A stretch of DNA of 20,643 nucleotides from an uncultured Muribaculaceae bacterium (GCA_947644475.1 CANRZQ010000014.1:1-20643), one strand, 5' to 3'. Positions 6,932 through 14,712 are shown, counted from the stretch's first letter. Program-made: numbers and translations. Notes: a model not told the origin generated them from the letters alone.

Positions 6932-9900
6932 GCCGCGTCAAGCCCCTCACAATCTACAAGGCGTCGGCCGGCGCCGGCAAGACATATACCCTTGCCTACG
7001 AATTCATAAAGGCTGTGGTGGGCATAAAAGACCCGGCCGACAAGACCTACCGCCTCAACCACCCGCGCTACCGCAAGGCAGGCCGGGGCCTGGCCTCGCG
7101 CCACCGCTCAATCCTCGCCATCACCTTCACCAACAAGGCCACCGAGGAAATGAAGCGGCGCATCGTCGACGAACTCGACGCCCTGGCCTCCCTCCCGGCT
7201 CCCGACGAGGAAGACGCATCCTACGCCGTGAAACTATGTGCCGAGTTCGGATGCACACGCACCGAACTGGCAGAGACAGCGCGGAGCGCGCTGCGCCAGT
7301 TGCTCTTCGACTACCACTATTTCAACATATCCACAATCGACTCCTTCTTCCAGAGGGTGCTCCGCACGTTTGCCCGTGAACTCGACCGCCAGGGCGACTT
7401 CTCCGTCGAACTCAACGACAACTACGCCATACGCGTGTCGGTGGCCGACATGCTCGACCAATTCAACTTCGACGCAAACCTCGCGTCGCCCCTCGGCCGC
7501 TGGATAGAGTCGTTCATGGACGAGAAAATAGCCCGGGGCGAGCGCGCCAACTTCTTCAACCGCAATTCCGACGTGCACCTGAGCCTCATCAAGAATATAT
7601 CCCATATCTGTGATGAGCCATTCAAGATTCACCGCGCCAAGATGCGCCAATACCTTGCCGAGCCCGCCCGCCTCGATTCGCTAAAAAAGCAGATTAACGC
7701 ACGTATAGCCACAATGGGACGCGACTTGCAGCGCAGGGCGCAGGCCGCCATAGATGCCACGCCGCTCATGGCGTCGTGTCCTGAAATGGTGAACTCCACT
7801 GTGGCCGGCCGCCTGTGCAAGATTGCGGCAGGCGAGATTCCCGCAGCCTCCGACTTCTACACCAAGACAGCCATCGCCGCCGCCTCCGACCCGTCGCGCG
7901 GGGCCGATGCTGTGGCGGTCAAGTCCAAATTCAAGGGCAAGGATTTCTCGCCCTTGCAGCGCGTCAAAGACTTTTTTGAATCGGTGGGCAACACCATCCT
8001 GCAAATCGACACGCTCGAGCAGATTCGCCGCTCCCTCGACTTCCTCGGCCTCCTGGCAAACGCATGGGGCTTCATCGACAAATTCCACGACGACAACAAT
8101 ACAATACTCCTCTCCGACACCAACGACCTGCTGCGCCGGATTATCGACCGAAGCGAACTCCCATTTATCTACGAGCGCCTCGGCGTGACCCTGCGCCATT
8201 TCCTTATCGACGAGTTTCAGGACACCTCGTGCCTGCAATGGGAAAACCTCCGGCCTCTCGTAAGCGCCGGCGTATCAGAGGACCACGACAGCCTCATAAT
8301 AGGCGACGAGAAGCAATCGATCTACCGCTTCCGCAACTCCGAGCCTGACCTGCTGCACCACCGCGTGGCGCAAGACGAATATTTCGCCCTATTCCACCAC
8401 GTACGCGGCGCCGACGCTGCCGACAACACCAACCATCGCAGCGCCCCGGGCGTCATCCGTTTCAACAATGCCCTGTTCCGCGACCTTGCCGCCCGCCTCG
8501 ATGTGGATGGATTCGAAAATGTTGTGCAGCATATACGTGCCGACAACGACGGCCTCCCGGCCCACATCCGCTTTATCAGCACCATCGGCCTCGAGCCCGA
8601 CGAGAATCTGGAACAGATGGCTCTCGATATAATCGACCGCCACGACCGCGGCAAATATCCCTGGCGCGAAATGGCAATCCTCGTGCGCCGCAACACCGAG
8701 GGCAGCCGCGCCATCGACTATCTTATCGAGCATTACCCGCAGATTCCGATTATGTCCGACGAGTCGCTCCTGCTGGTGAAATCGCCTGCCGTAAACCTCA
8801 TTGTAAGCGTGATGCGGATGCTCGACCGCGACTGGGCCTCATCATCCGGCACTCCCGACGGCTGCCCGGTATACGCATCTGCGAGCGATGTGGACATGAT
8901 GATGAGCCGCTTCGAGTATTTCCGCCGGGGCGCCGCCTCCGACAACGATGCGCTTATCCTTGCCCTGCGCCCCGACCTTGCCGCCGACACCGAAGCCATA
9001 GCCGGCACCATCGGGCGCATCCGCTCCCACAATCCCGCCACGCTTCCGGCCCTGGTCGAGACTATCATACATGAGCACTTCTCCGAGCAGGAAATCAAAG
9101 CCTCGATGGCCTACATCGCTGCTTTTCAGGACGCTGTCCTCGAATATTCCACGGTTTACAATCCGTCGCTCAACGGTTTTCTGCGCTGGTGGGACACCTG
9201 CGGCACAAAACTTGCAATTCCGGCGTCGGCCGACATCGACGCCGTGCGCGTCATGACAATCCACAAGTCAAAGGGCCTCGAATTTGCCTGCGTCTACATC
9301 CCGTTCTGCGATTGGAGCACGGCAGGAAAGAAAAGCGGGAAATGGGTGCCGTTTCCCACGCTCGAAGGCATCGACCCCGACGTGTGTCCCGACATATTAT
9401 ACCTTACCGAATCCGACGCATGGTCGCTCGAAGAGTCGCCTTTCCACCCGCTCTCTGTGGCCGACACCCGTGAGCGTGTAACCGACATGCTCAACATGAC
9501 CTACGTGGCATTCACACGCGCCAAGCACGAACTCACATGCTGGTACACGCCAAAGGCCCCGTCGAAAGACACATCCGCTCCTTCTATGTCGTGGGTAATC
9601 AGCCGTATTTTCGAGGCCGGAACCGAGCCCGGCGACCTCACCCTCGACCTATCCCAAGGCTACGACCCTTCCTCGCTGTCGCTCACAATCGGCGAGCCCA
9701 CCGAGGCCGGGCAGGGGCGACGCAAGTCGCAGAAAAAGCGCAAGGCTGTGGGCGCGCCGCGTGTGGCCTCATTCACTGCCGACTATCCCATCCACTACCG
9801 CAAGGACACCGAAATGCTGCTCTCTGTCGACGATGTGCGCGAACTCGACACCGACATCGACGACCGCGACCCGGCGCCCATGCCCGGGTCAGAACCCGTG

Positions 9901-10374
9901 AAGGCACATGCCGAGAGCGAGGCCGAGGAAAAAGCGCGCCTGCGGGGCATCCTGCTCCACGACATAATGGCTTCGGTCACCGACATTGAGTCCATCGACC
10001 GGGCCGTGACCGATGTATGCCGGCGAAATCGCCTCTCTTCCGCCGACACCGAGTCAACCGCCGCCTTCGTCCATTCGATTATCGATGGAGGCACCCCGCA
10101 GGTTGTCAGTTGGTTCCGGGGCTACGACCGCATCCTCGTCGAGCAGCCCATCTATGATCCCGAAACCGACGACACACGCCGCCCCGACCGCATTGTCTTC
10201 CTGCCCGACGGCACAATAGAGATTGTCGATTTCAAATTCACCTCCGAAATCCTCCCGGCCCACCGCAGCCAGGTGCGCCACTATGCCGACCTGCTCCGCG
10301 CCATGGGCCACACCCGCGTCACCCCCCGCCTCTGGTATCCCCTCCTTCCCGGCGCCCCGGTGGTCACCCCTTAG
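6928..10374 (+). CDS. addA: AddA-type UvrD-family helicase with C-terminal PD-(D/E)XK nuclease
   Basis: A 1148-residue superfamily 1A helicase-nuclease. Visible motifs are Walker A ASAGAGKT (K18), motif Ia AITFTNKATEEMKRR (about 64-78), Walker B/motif II DEFQD (428-432), motif III GDEKQSIYRFRN (about 458), the IHKSKGLEFA motif (about 776) and motif VI YVAFTRAKHEL (about 856). The C-terminal nuclease is intact: H1011 in GILLHD, D1087 in RPDRI, and D1101-F-K1103. This is the architecture of AddA or the RecB-like Bacteroidetes homologue, which unwinds and degrades DNA from double-strand ends to load RecA. The expected AddB-like partner is not in the window; the upstream neighbours are yciH and a lipoprotein and the downstream one is DUF4271. 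The start is ATG 6928, overlapping the yciH stop. The length is normal for the family (about 1050-1200). Confidence 0.9.
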   Translation: MSRVKPLTIYKASAGAGKTYTLAYEFIKAVVGIKDPADKTYRLNHPRYRKAGRGLASRHRSILAITFTNKATEEMKRRIVDELDALASLPAPDEEDASYAVKLCAEFGCTRTELAETARSALRQLLFDYHYFNISTIDSFFQRVLRTFARELDRQGDFSVELNDNYAIRVSVADMLDQFNFDANLASPLGRWIESFMDEKIARGERANFFNRNSDVHLSLIKNISHICDEPFKIHRAKMRQYLAEPARLDSLKKQINARIATMGRDLQRRAQAAIDATPLMASCPEMVNSTVAGRLCKIAAGEIPAASDFYTKTAIAAASDPSRGADAVAVKSKFKGKDFSPLQRVKDFFESVGNTILQIDTLEQIRRSLDFLGLLANAWGFIDKFHDDNNTILLSDTNDLLRRIIDRSELPFIYERLGVTLRHFLIDEFQDTSCLQWENLRPLVSAGVSEDHDSLIIGDEKQSIYRFRNSEPDLLHHRVAQDEYFALFHHVRGADAADNTNHRSAPGVIRFNNALFRDLAARLDVDGFENVVQHIRADNDGLPAHIRFISTIGLEPDENLEQMALDIIDRHDRGKYPWREMAILVRRNTEGSRAIDYLIEHYPQIPIMSDESLLLVKSPAVNLIVSVMRMLDRDWASSSGTPDGCPVYASASDVDMMMSRFEYFRRGAASDNDALILALRPDLAADTEAIAGTIGRIRSHNPATLPALVETIIHEHFSEQEIKASMAYIAAFQDAVLEYSTVYNPSLNGFLRWWDTCGTKLAIPASADIDAVRVMTIHKSKGLEFACVYIPFCDWSTAGKKSGKWVPFPTLEGIDPDVCPDILYLTESDAWSLEESPFHPLSVADTRERVTDMLNMTYVAFTRAKHELTCWYTPKAPSKDTSAPSMSWVISRIFEAGTEPGDLTLDLSQGYDPSSLSLTIGEPTEAGQGRRKSQKKRKAVGAPRVASFTADYPIHYRKDTEMLLSVDDVRELDTDIDDRDPAPMPGSEPVKAHAESEAEEKARLRGILLHDIMASVTDIESIDRAVTDVCRRNRLSSADTESTAAFVHSIIDGGTPQVVSWFRGYDRILVEQPIYDPETDDTRRPDRIVFLPDGTIEIVDFKFTSEILPAHRSQVRHYADLLRAMGHTRVTPRLWYPLLPGAPVVTP

Positions 10375-10378
10375 GGCA

Positions 10379-10448
10379 ATGCACAATGCACGATGCACGA
10401 TGCACAATGCACAATGCACGATGCACGATGCACAATGCACAATGCACA
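10379..10448. repeat. Perfect 7-bp tandem repeat, ten ATGCACR units
   Basis: Ten consecutive units of ATGCACR begin 5 nt after the addA stop. The variable seventh base runs A G G A A G G A A A, so the first eight units are themselves two copies of a 28-bp block. An eleventh, decayed unit (ATGGTGT) follows. Confidence 0.95.
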
Positions 10449-10454
10449 ATGGTG

Positions 10455-10506
10455 TAGGCTTCCTATGCTTCCTAAGAGTCCTAAGCCTCCTATGTCTTCT
10501 AAATCC
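10455..10506. repeat. 9-bp-period TAGG/CCTA tandem repeat, copy 1
   Basis: The units in phase are TAGGCTTCC, TATGCTTCC, TAAGAGTCC, TAAGCCTCC, TATGTCTTC and TAAATCC. The first two and last two bases of the unit are conserved and the middle drifts. It directly follows the 7-bp array in the addA 3' flank. Confidence 0.85.
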
Positions 10507-10510
10507 AACT

Positions 10511-10545
10511 TTATCACTTATCACTCATGCCTAATACTTAATTAA
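10511..10545. repeat. Short degenerate 7-bp repeat, TTATCAC-like
   Basis: Two perfect TTATCAC units (10511-10524) are followed by three diverged heptamers in the same phase (TCATGCC, TAATACT, TAATTAA). The tract ends just before the -33 element of the next promoter. Only the first two units are secure. Confidence 0.5.
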
Positions 10546-10549
10546 AGTT

Positions 10550-10579
10550 TTGCCATTTCGCTGAAAATCCGTAACTTTG
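10550..10579 (+). promoter_or_regulatory. Promoter of the DUF4271-hemD-rnpA-yidD operon
   Basis: TTG at 10550-10552, a 19-bp spacer and TAACTTTG at 10572-10579 match the Bacteroidetes consensus. The start site near 10586 gives a leader of about 34 nt. Confidence 0.8.
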
Positions 10580-10619
10580 CACACCAATTTTTTTACCTTC
10601 GGAGCGAAACGGCACGGCA

Positions 10620-11444
10620 ATGAGAGACTCGGCATATATAATTGAGCACCAAGTGATGGTCAACCTCGACACCATCGCCGCACGCCTCAATGCAGTGACT
10701 GTTGCCGAGCCACAGCCCGAGCCGGAGCCGCCTCGTGAGACTTTCGAGGCCGGAATTGTGCCTGAACAGCGTCCCGTGACCGTGGGCGACGATTCCGGAG
10801 TGCTCTCCATCATATCGGCAATCTCGATACTGCTGTTGCTGTGCTTCAAGCAGTGCCGCAGGATATTCTCCACCATTGGCGACGACCTGTGGGGCCTGCG
10901 CCGACGCTCCAACACGTTCGACGACCACACCTCGGGCGAGAGCCGCGTCATAGCGCTAATGCTCGCGCAGTGGGCCGTGTATTGCGGGCTGCTCATGTAT
11001 TCCGCCCTGTCGCTGCGGCTGTCGCTCGACCCGAGCCATGCCTTTTCCGACGCCGGCGCCCTTATCTTGCTCATGTGCGCATATCTTGGCGTGCAATATG
11101 TGGCCTACACCATCCTCGGATACACCTTCTCGCCGGGGCTGGGGGCGCATCAGTTGCTGAAAGGCTTCACGGCCTCGCAGGCCGTCACGGGCTTCCTGCT
11201 CATTATCCCGGCCCTTGTGGCCATATTTTATCCCGATGCGGCCACGGCAATGGTCATTTCGGGAGGTATATTGTACGTTTTGGGCAGAATTGTGTTTATT
11301 TGCAAAGGATTTAGAATTTTTTACCAAAATTTTGGCTCTTTGCTTTATTTTATTTTGTACCTTTGCACCCTGGAAATTGTTCCGGTGATTCTAATAATAC
11401 AATCCGCGATTTTTCTCGTATCGAACAACCCCCTTAACCAATAA
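10620..11444 (+). CDS. DUF4271-family integral membrane protein
   Basis: A 274-residue protein with about six hydrophobic segments (61-77, 109-131, 145-166, 189-205, 209-227, 238-266) after a Pro/Glu-rich N-terminal stretch (AEPQPEPEPP). The layout and the motifs FSPGLGAHQLLKGF and ILYLCTLEIVPVIL fit DUF4271, a Bacteroidetes membrane family of unknown function typically encoded directly before uroporphyrinogen-III synthase, as here. The start at ATG 10620 fits the promoter; ATG 10656 (MVNLDTIA) is an alternative. The stop is 5 nt before hemD. Base composition falls sharply to AT-rich over the last 150 nt, where a second promoter-like element lies. No function should be assigned beyond a conserved operon partner. 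Confidence 0.8.
   Translation: MRDSAYIIEHQVMVNLDTIAARLNAVTVAEPQPEPEPPRETFEAGIVPEQRPVTVGDDSGVLSIISAISILLLLCFKQCRRIFSTIGDDLWGLRRRSNTFDDHTSGESRVIALMLAQWAVYCGLLMYSALSLRLSLDPSHAFSDAGALILLMCAYLGVQYVAYTILGYTFSPGLGAHQLLKGFTASQAVTGFLLIIPALVAIFYPDAATAMVISGGILYVLGRIVFICKGFRIFYQNFGSLLYFILYLCTLEIVPVILIIQSAIFLVSNNPLNQ
11340..11365 (+). promoter_or_regulatory. Possible internal promoter for hemD inside the DUF4271 gene
   Basis: TACCTTTG at 11358-11365 is a perfect TAnnTTTG match in an AT-rich stretch, but the nearest TTG elements (11340-11342 and 11332-11334) give non-ideal spacers of 15 or 23 bp. If active, it would start hemD transcripts near 11371 with a leader of about 80 nt. Confidence 0.4.
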
Positions 11445-11449
11445 GAAGA

Positions 11450-12199
11450 GTGAAAATCAAGAAAATTCTCGTTTCCCAGCCGAAGCCGACTTCGGAAAAA
11501 TCTCCATATTACGACATTGCATACAAGCACGATGTCGAAATCGTTTTCAGGCCTTTCTTCAAGGTTGAAGGCCTGTCGGCAAAAGAATTCCGCCAGCAAA
11601 AGATAAATATCTCTGATTTTACGGCCATTATCTTTACTTCCAAGACTGCCATCGACCATTTCTTCCGCCTTTGCGAGGAAATGCGCATAAGCATTCCCGA
11701 CACTATGAAATATTTCTGCACGGCAGAGCCGATAGCGCTGTATCTGCAAAAATATATCGTGTACCGCAAACGCAAGATTTTCCATGGCGCCACAGGCAAA
11801 CTCGACGGGCTGGTGCCTTCGCTCGTAAAACATAAGGACGAGAAATATCTCTACTGCGTCAACGACGGCCATCCCATGAACGAGCCTGTGCTCGACGAGG
11901 CCGGAATAAACTACACCACTGCCGTGATGTCGCGTTCGGTGTCCAATGACTTTACGCCCGACGAGGCATTCGACTATGATATGATTGTGTTCTTCAGCCC
12001 CCACGGTATCGCTGCCCTTAAAAAGAACTTCCCCGAGTTCGTTCAGGGCGAAAAAGTGATAGCCGCTCTCGGCACTGCCGCTCAAAACGCCGTGCGCGAC
12101 GCCGGATTCCGTCTCGACATCGAGGCGCCGACTCCGAAGACGCCGTCAATGCCATCGGCCATCGACCGCTATCTCAACAACCTCGACGACGAAGAATAG
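11450..12199 (+). CDS. hemD: Uroporphyrinogen-III synthase
   Basis: A 249-residue HemD-family protein, which cyclises hydroxymethylbilane to uroporphyrinogen III, the branch point to haem and sirohaem. It shows the low-conservation two-lobe pattern of the family: KKILVSQPKP at the N-terminus, IIFTSKTAIDHFF (about 61-73), the linker GATGKLDGLVPSL, and the diagnostic VFFSPHGIAAL (about 182-192) followed by IAALGTAAQNAVRDAGF. The start is a GTG (11450-11452) behind an AAGAAG ribosome-binding site; no upstream ATG is possible because the DUF4271 stop is 5 nt away, and the first internal ATG is far inside the fold. The Bacteroidetes context with DUF4271 upstream and rnpA downstream supports the call. 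Confidence 0.85.
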   Translation: MKIKKILVSQPKPTSEKSPYYDIAYKHDVEIVFRPFFKVEGLSAKEFRQQKINISDFTAIIFTSKTAIDHFFRLCEEMRISIPDTMKYFCTAEPIALYLQKYIVYRKRKIFHGATGKLDGLVPSLVKHKDEKYLYCVNDGHPMNEPVLDEAGINYTTAVMSRSVSNDFTPDEAFDYDMIVFFSPHGIAALKKNFPEFVQGEKVIAALGTAAQNAVRDAGFRLDIEAPTPKTPSMPSAIDRYLNNLDDEE

Positions 12200-12208
12200 C
12201 CCACAGCC

Positions 12209-12598
12209 TTGCCACGCCTCTACAAGTCACAAAAACTATGTTCAAAGATTGCCATCGACGCGCTGTTTGCCCGCGGCGGTGGCAAACAATCTTTCATAGC
12301 CTATCCGCTAAGGGCCGTGTGGAGGCAGAATCCCGCGCCGTCGCCCTCCGCGCCTCCTCTGCAATTCTTCATCTCGATACCTAAGAAACGCCTGCGCCAC
12401 GCTGTGGACCGCGTAAAAATGCGCCGCCGTGTGCGTGAGGCCCTGCGCCTTGCCCTCCCTGCGCTCGCCCTCCCCGAAGGAGCCGCCGTGCAGATGGGGC
12501 TTGTGTATGTTGCAGACACACTCATGCCATATGCCGCCATAGCCCACGCTGTGGAGCGTATCCTTAAAATTGTAGCGCGCAGCCATGAACAAGATTAG
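12209..12598 (+). CDS. rnpA: Ribonuclease P protein component
   Basis: A 129-residue basic protein. LYKSQKLCSK near the N-terminus and FFISIPKKRLRHAVDRVKMRRRVREALR (in two adjoining motifs, about 53-80) are the RnpA fold's central strand and RNA-binding helix. It binds RNase P RNA and helps remove tRNA 5' leaders. The usual R-N-R signature reads R68-V69-K70, a substitution at the Asn that may be lineage-typical. The start must be TTG 12209: it lies 9 nt after the hemD stop in the same frame, and there is no ATG before the conserved residues. The 3' end overlaps yidD by 14 nt, the usual rnpA-yidD coupling. Confidence 0.88.
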   Translation: MPRLYKSQKLCSKIAIDALFARGGGKQSFIAYPLRAVWRQNPAPSPSAPPLQFFISIPKKRLRHAVDRVKMRRRVREALRLALPALALPEGAAVQMGLVYVADTLMPYAAIAHAVERILKIVARSHEQD

Positions 12599-12815
12599 CC
12601 GCGGCGCGGCATGGCTCATGAGCCTGCCTGTGATTTTCTACCGCGCGGCCATATCGCCCCTGTTTCCGCCATGCTGCCGCTTCACCCCCACATGCAGCCA
12701 GTATGCTCTCGATGCACTCCGCCGTCATGGCCCCGTAAAAGGCTCATGGCTCGCCCTGCGCCGCATCTTGCGTTGCCATCCTTGGGGCGGCAGCGGCTAC
12801 GACCCTGTGCCTTAG
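12585..12815 (+). CDS. yidD: Membrane protein insertion efficiency factor YidD
   Basis: A 76-residue protein with all the family marks: an amphipathic N-terminal helix (LMSLPVIFYRAAISPLFPP), the cysteine motif CCRFTPTCSQYALDALRRHG and the C-terminal CHPWGGSGYDPVP. YidD assists YidC in inserting proteins into the inner membrane and sits on the membrane's cytoplasmic face. The start at ATG 12585 lies inside rnpA. In most bacteria the next gene is yidC; here, as is usual in Bacteroidetes, a TatD-type hydrolase follows, after 128 nt of repeats. Confidence 0.93.
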   Translation: MNKISRGAAWLMSLPVIFYRAAISPLFPPCCRFTPTCSQYALDALRRHGPVKGSWLALRRILRCHPWGGSGYDPVP

Positions 12816-12838
12816 CAGGGCCGGGTGCTTGGGTATCA

Positions 12839-12901
12839 TAGGCTTCTTTGGAGCCATAGGCATCTTAGGAATCATAGGCCTCCTACGCCTCCTATAACCC
12901 T
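12839..12901. repeat. 9-bp-period TAGG/CCTA tandem repeat, copy 2
   Basis: The units in phase are TAGGCTTCT, TTGGAGCCA, TAGGCATCT, TAGGAATCA, TAGGCCTCC, TACGCCTCC and TATAACCCT. The first two can fold as GGCTTC-TTT-GGAGCC with one G-U pair. It starts 24 nt after the yidD stop. Confidence 0.85.
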
Positions 12902-12913
12902 ATACCTTGTCAT

Positions 12914-12934
12914 TTATCCATTATCCCTTATCCT
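12914..12934. repeat. 7-bp tandem repeat, three TTATCCN units
   Basis: TTATCCA, TTATCCC and TTATCCT are in direct tandem between the 9-bp array and the tatD start. The order, 9-mers then TTATCnn heptamers, repeats that found downstream of addA. Confidence 0.75.
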
Positions 12935-12943
12935 TTAATAAAA

Positions 12944-13483
12944 TTGCTGAGCCGGTTTTCCGACATACACTCCCATAGCCTGTCGGCAGGAGCCGACACC
13001 ATAGTCAACGTGCCGCTTGGCATCGACCCGTGGGGCGATATTCCGCATTTCTCCTATGGAATACATCCTTGGGACACGGCCTCTGCCGACATCGATGCCA
13101 TGCTCGAGCGCGTTGAAGCCTTGGCCGCCGACCCTCGGGTGGTGGCTATCGGTGAGACGGGCCTTGATGCGCTGCGTGGCGCGCCGCTCGATGTGCAGGA
13201 GCGTATCTTCATGCGTCATGCCGCCATAGCCGAGCGCGTTGGCAAGCCCCTGATTATACATGCCGTGCGCACAGCCGCCCGCGTCGCCGAACTATGCCGC
13301 TCGATGCGCCCGACGGTGCCATGGATTATCCACGGTTTCCGCGGAAAGCCGCAGTTTGCCCGCCAACTCCTCGCTGCCGGCCTTAGCCTCAGCCTCGGCC
13401 CCCGCCACAATCCCGAGGTGGCCGCCATAGTGCCTCCCGGCCGCCTCTACCGCGAAACGGACGCTCCCCCAATGACGAATTAA
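12944..13483 (+). CDS. Compact TatD-family metal-dependent hydrolase
   Basis: A 179-residue TatD-type protein, clearly shorter than the 210-265 usual for the family. All metal-binding positions are present: DIHSH (H9, H11), GETGLD (E71), IIHAVR (H106), IIHGFRG (H130) and ETDAP (D173). The chain stops six residues after the last ligand (APPMTN), so the C-terminal helices normally following this motif are absent. I saw no continuation of the fold in other frames after 13483, so this looks like a real short form rather than a recent frameshift. The start is TTG 12944, the only suitable codon before DIHSH. TatD proteins are Mg/Mn-dependent nucleases or phosphoesterases; the exact substrate is unknown. 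It follows yidD across a repeat array and may or may not share its transcript. Confidence 0.78.
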   Translation: MLSRFSDIHSHSLSAGADTIVNVPLGIDPWGDIPHFSYGIHPWDTASADIDAMLERVEALAADPRVVAIGETGLDALRGAPLDVQERIFMRHAAIAERVGKPLIIHAVRTAARVAELCRSMRPTVPWIIHGFRGKPQFARQLLAAGLSLSLGPRHNPEVAAIVPPGRLYRETDAPPMTN

Positions 13484-13538
13484 GTCTGATATATAAATAA
13501 TGTAATAACGCATCATCTAAATTAATTGCTCTCCGGCC

Positions 13539-14579
13539 ATGAAAAAACTCATTATCGCGCTTCTGCTTGCCATTCCGCTGCCGCACGCCGCCGTCAATCG
13601 GCCAGCCACGCTCGATCAGGCTATCTCTTTGCTCGAGCACACTGTCGACCATTCGGCCGACTATCAGGGCGCGGCTCCAATGCCCATCCTTGCATTCGAC
13701 TCAACACGCCGCAGCCTCGACCATGCCAGGTTGCTTTTTGCCGAAGGAGACTCGGCAATGGCAATGGCAGAACTGTCGGAGTATTACGACACGCTCTCCA
13801 TTACGCATCCCCTGTTTGCCGAGACTGCCTCTCTCGTTGCCGGTTATTACGACAGCCGTCCCGGCCGCGCCGACGACGCGCTCTACCATCGCATCCTTGC
13901 CGCCATATCCGACATCCAGACCGGCTCTTGCGCCGCGCTGCCTGTCATAGTGCCCCTGCTCGAAAGGGAGCGGAGTACAGGATACGCGACGGTGATAATC
14001 CTTGCCGCCGCGCTTGTCATAGCACTTGCCGCCGTTGCCATGCTTGTTTACAGGATGGCCGCATGCCGCCGAAAAATGGTTTCCGATGCAGAGATTGAAA
14101 AAGCCGATGATTTCTCCCTTAAAGATGCGTATATCCACCGTATACTCGACCTTAGTTATGAATATGTCGACCGGCTCGAGGAATTCAACCGCATGGCTGC
14201 GCGGAAAATAAAGGCAAAGCAAGTCGACGACCTTTACGAGCAAATCCAGACCGGCAAACTTCTGCGCGACCAGACGGCAAAGTTTCTTGAAGTGTTCGAC
14301 TCCACATTCTTGTCGATCTTTCCCCGGTTTGCCGACGAGATTAACGTCCTGCTTCGTCCCGACGGACAATTGGCGCAGCCGTCACCCGACAAACTTTCCA
14401 CCGAACTACGCATTCTCGCATTTATGCGTCTCGGAATCGACGATGCGTCACGCGTCGCAAAATTCCTCAACCTCTCGGTCAACACCGTATATACCTATCG
14501 AAACAAGATGAAAAATCGGGCGTCAAACCGGGAAAATTTCGAGGAAAATATAAAAAATCGCGTTGAAAACACTCAATAA
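13539..14579 (+). CDS. Membrane-anchored DUF6377-type transcriptional regulator
   Basis: A 346-residue protein with a signal peptide (residues 1-18), a helical extracytoplasmic domain of about 130 residues, one transmembrane helix (about 149-171, TVIILAAALVIALAAVAMLV) and a cytoplasmic C-terminal part. The latter reads YIHRILDLSYEYVDRLEEFN and later LSTELRILAFMRLGIDDASR, then a LuxR-like helix-turn-helix (about 303-324, VAKFLNLSVNTVYTYRNKMK), which matches the DUF6377 family of Bacteroidetes as I know it. Family members are often 500 residues or more with TPR repeats outside the membrane; this one has a shortened sensor part. They often sit beside SusC/SusD operons; none lies next to it here. 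The start at ATG 13539 opens the signal peptide. No clear TAnnTTTG element lies in the 55-nt upstream gap. Confidence 0.75.
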   Translation: MKKLIIALLLAIPLPHAAVNRPATLDQAISLLEHTVDHSADYQGAAPMPILAFDSTRRSLDHARLLFAEGDSAMAMAELSEYYDTLSITHPLFAETASLVAGYYDSRPGRADDALYHRILAAISDIQTGSCAALPVIVPLLERERSTGYATVIILAAALVIALAAVAMLVYRMAACRRKMVSDAEIEKADDFSLKDAYIHRILDLSYEYVDRLEEFNRMAARKIKAKQVDDLYEQIQTGKLLRDQTAKFLEVFDSTFLSIFPRFADEINVLLRPDGQLAQPSPDKLSTELRILAFMRLGIDDASRVAKFLNLSVNTVYTYRNKMKNRASNRENFEENIKNRVENTQ

Positions 14580-14704
14580 TCATTTATATTTTTGCAAAAT
14601 TGCAAACATATTAAAGCATTGTAAATCAATATTATAATATTAATATTTTTCTATATATATTTATATTTCCATCTAAATGCTATGGTTAATCCATTTCTAT
14701 GTAT

Positions 14705-14712
14705 TAACTTTG
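14705..14712 (+). promoter_or_regulatory. Orphan promoter element (-7 box)
   Basis: TAACTTTG matches TAnnTTTG exactly and sits in a strongly AT-rich region 126 nt after the DUF6377 stop. The -33 region (GGTTAA near 14684-14689) is weak. An imperfect palindrome, TTTGCAA-AA-TTGCAAA (14591-14606), lies about 100 nt upstream and could be an operator. Confidence 0.55.

Noticed and set aside
10379..10448. CRISPR-like array
   Set aside because: The units are 7 bp in direct tandem with no spacers, and no cas genes are nearby.
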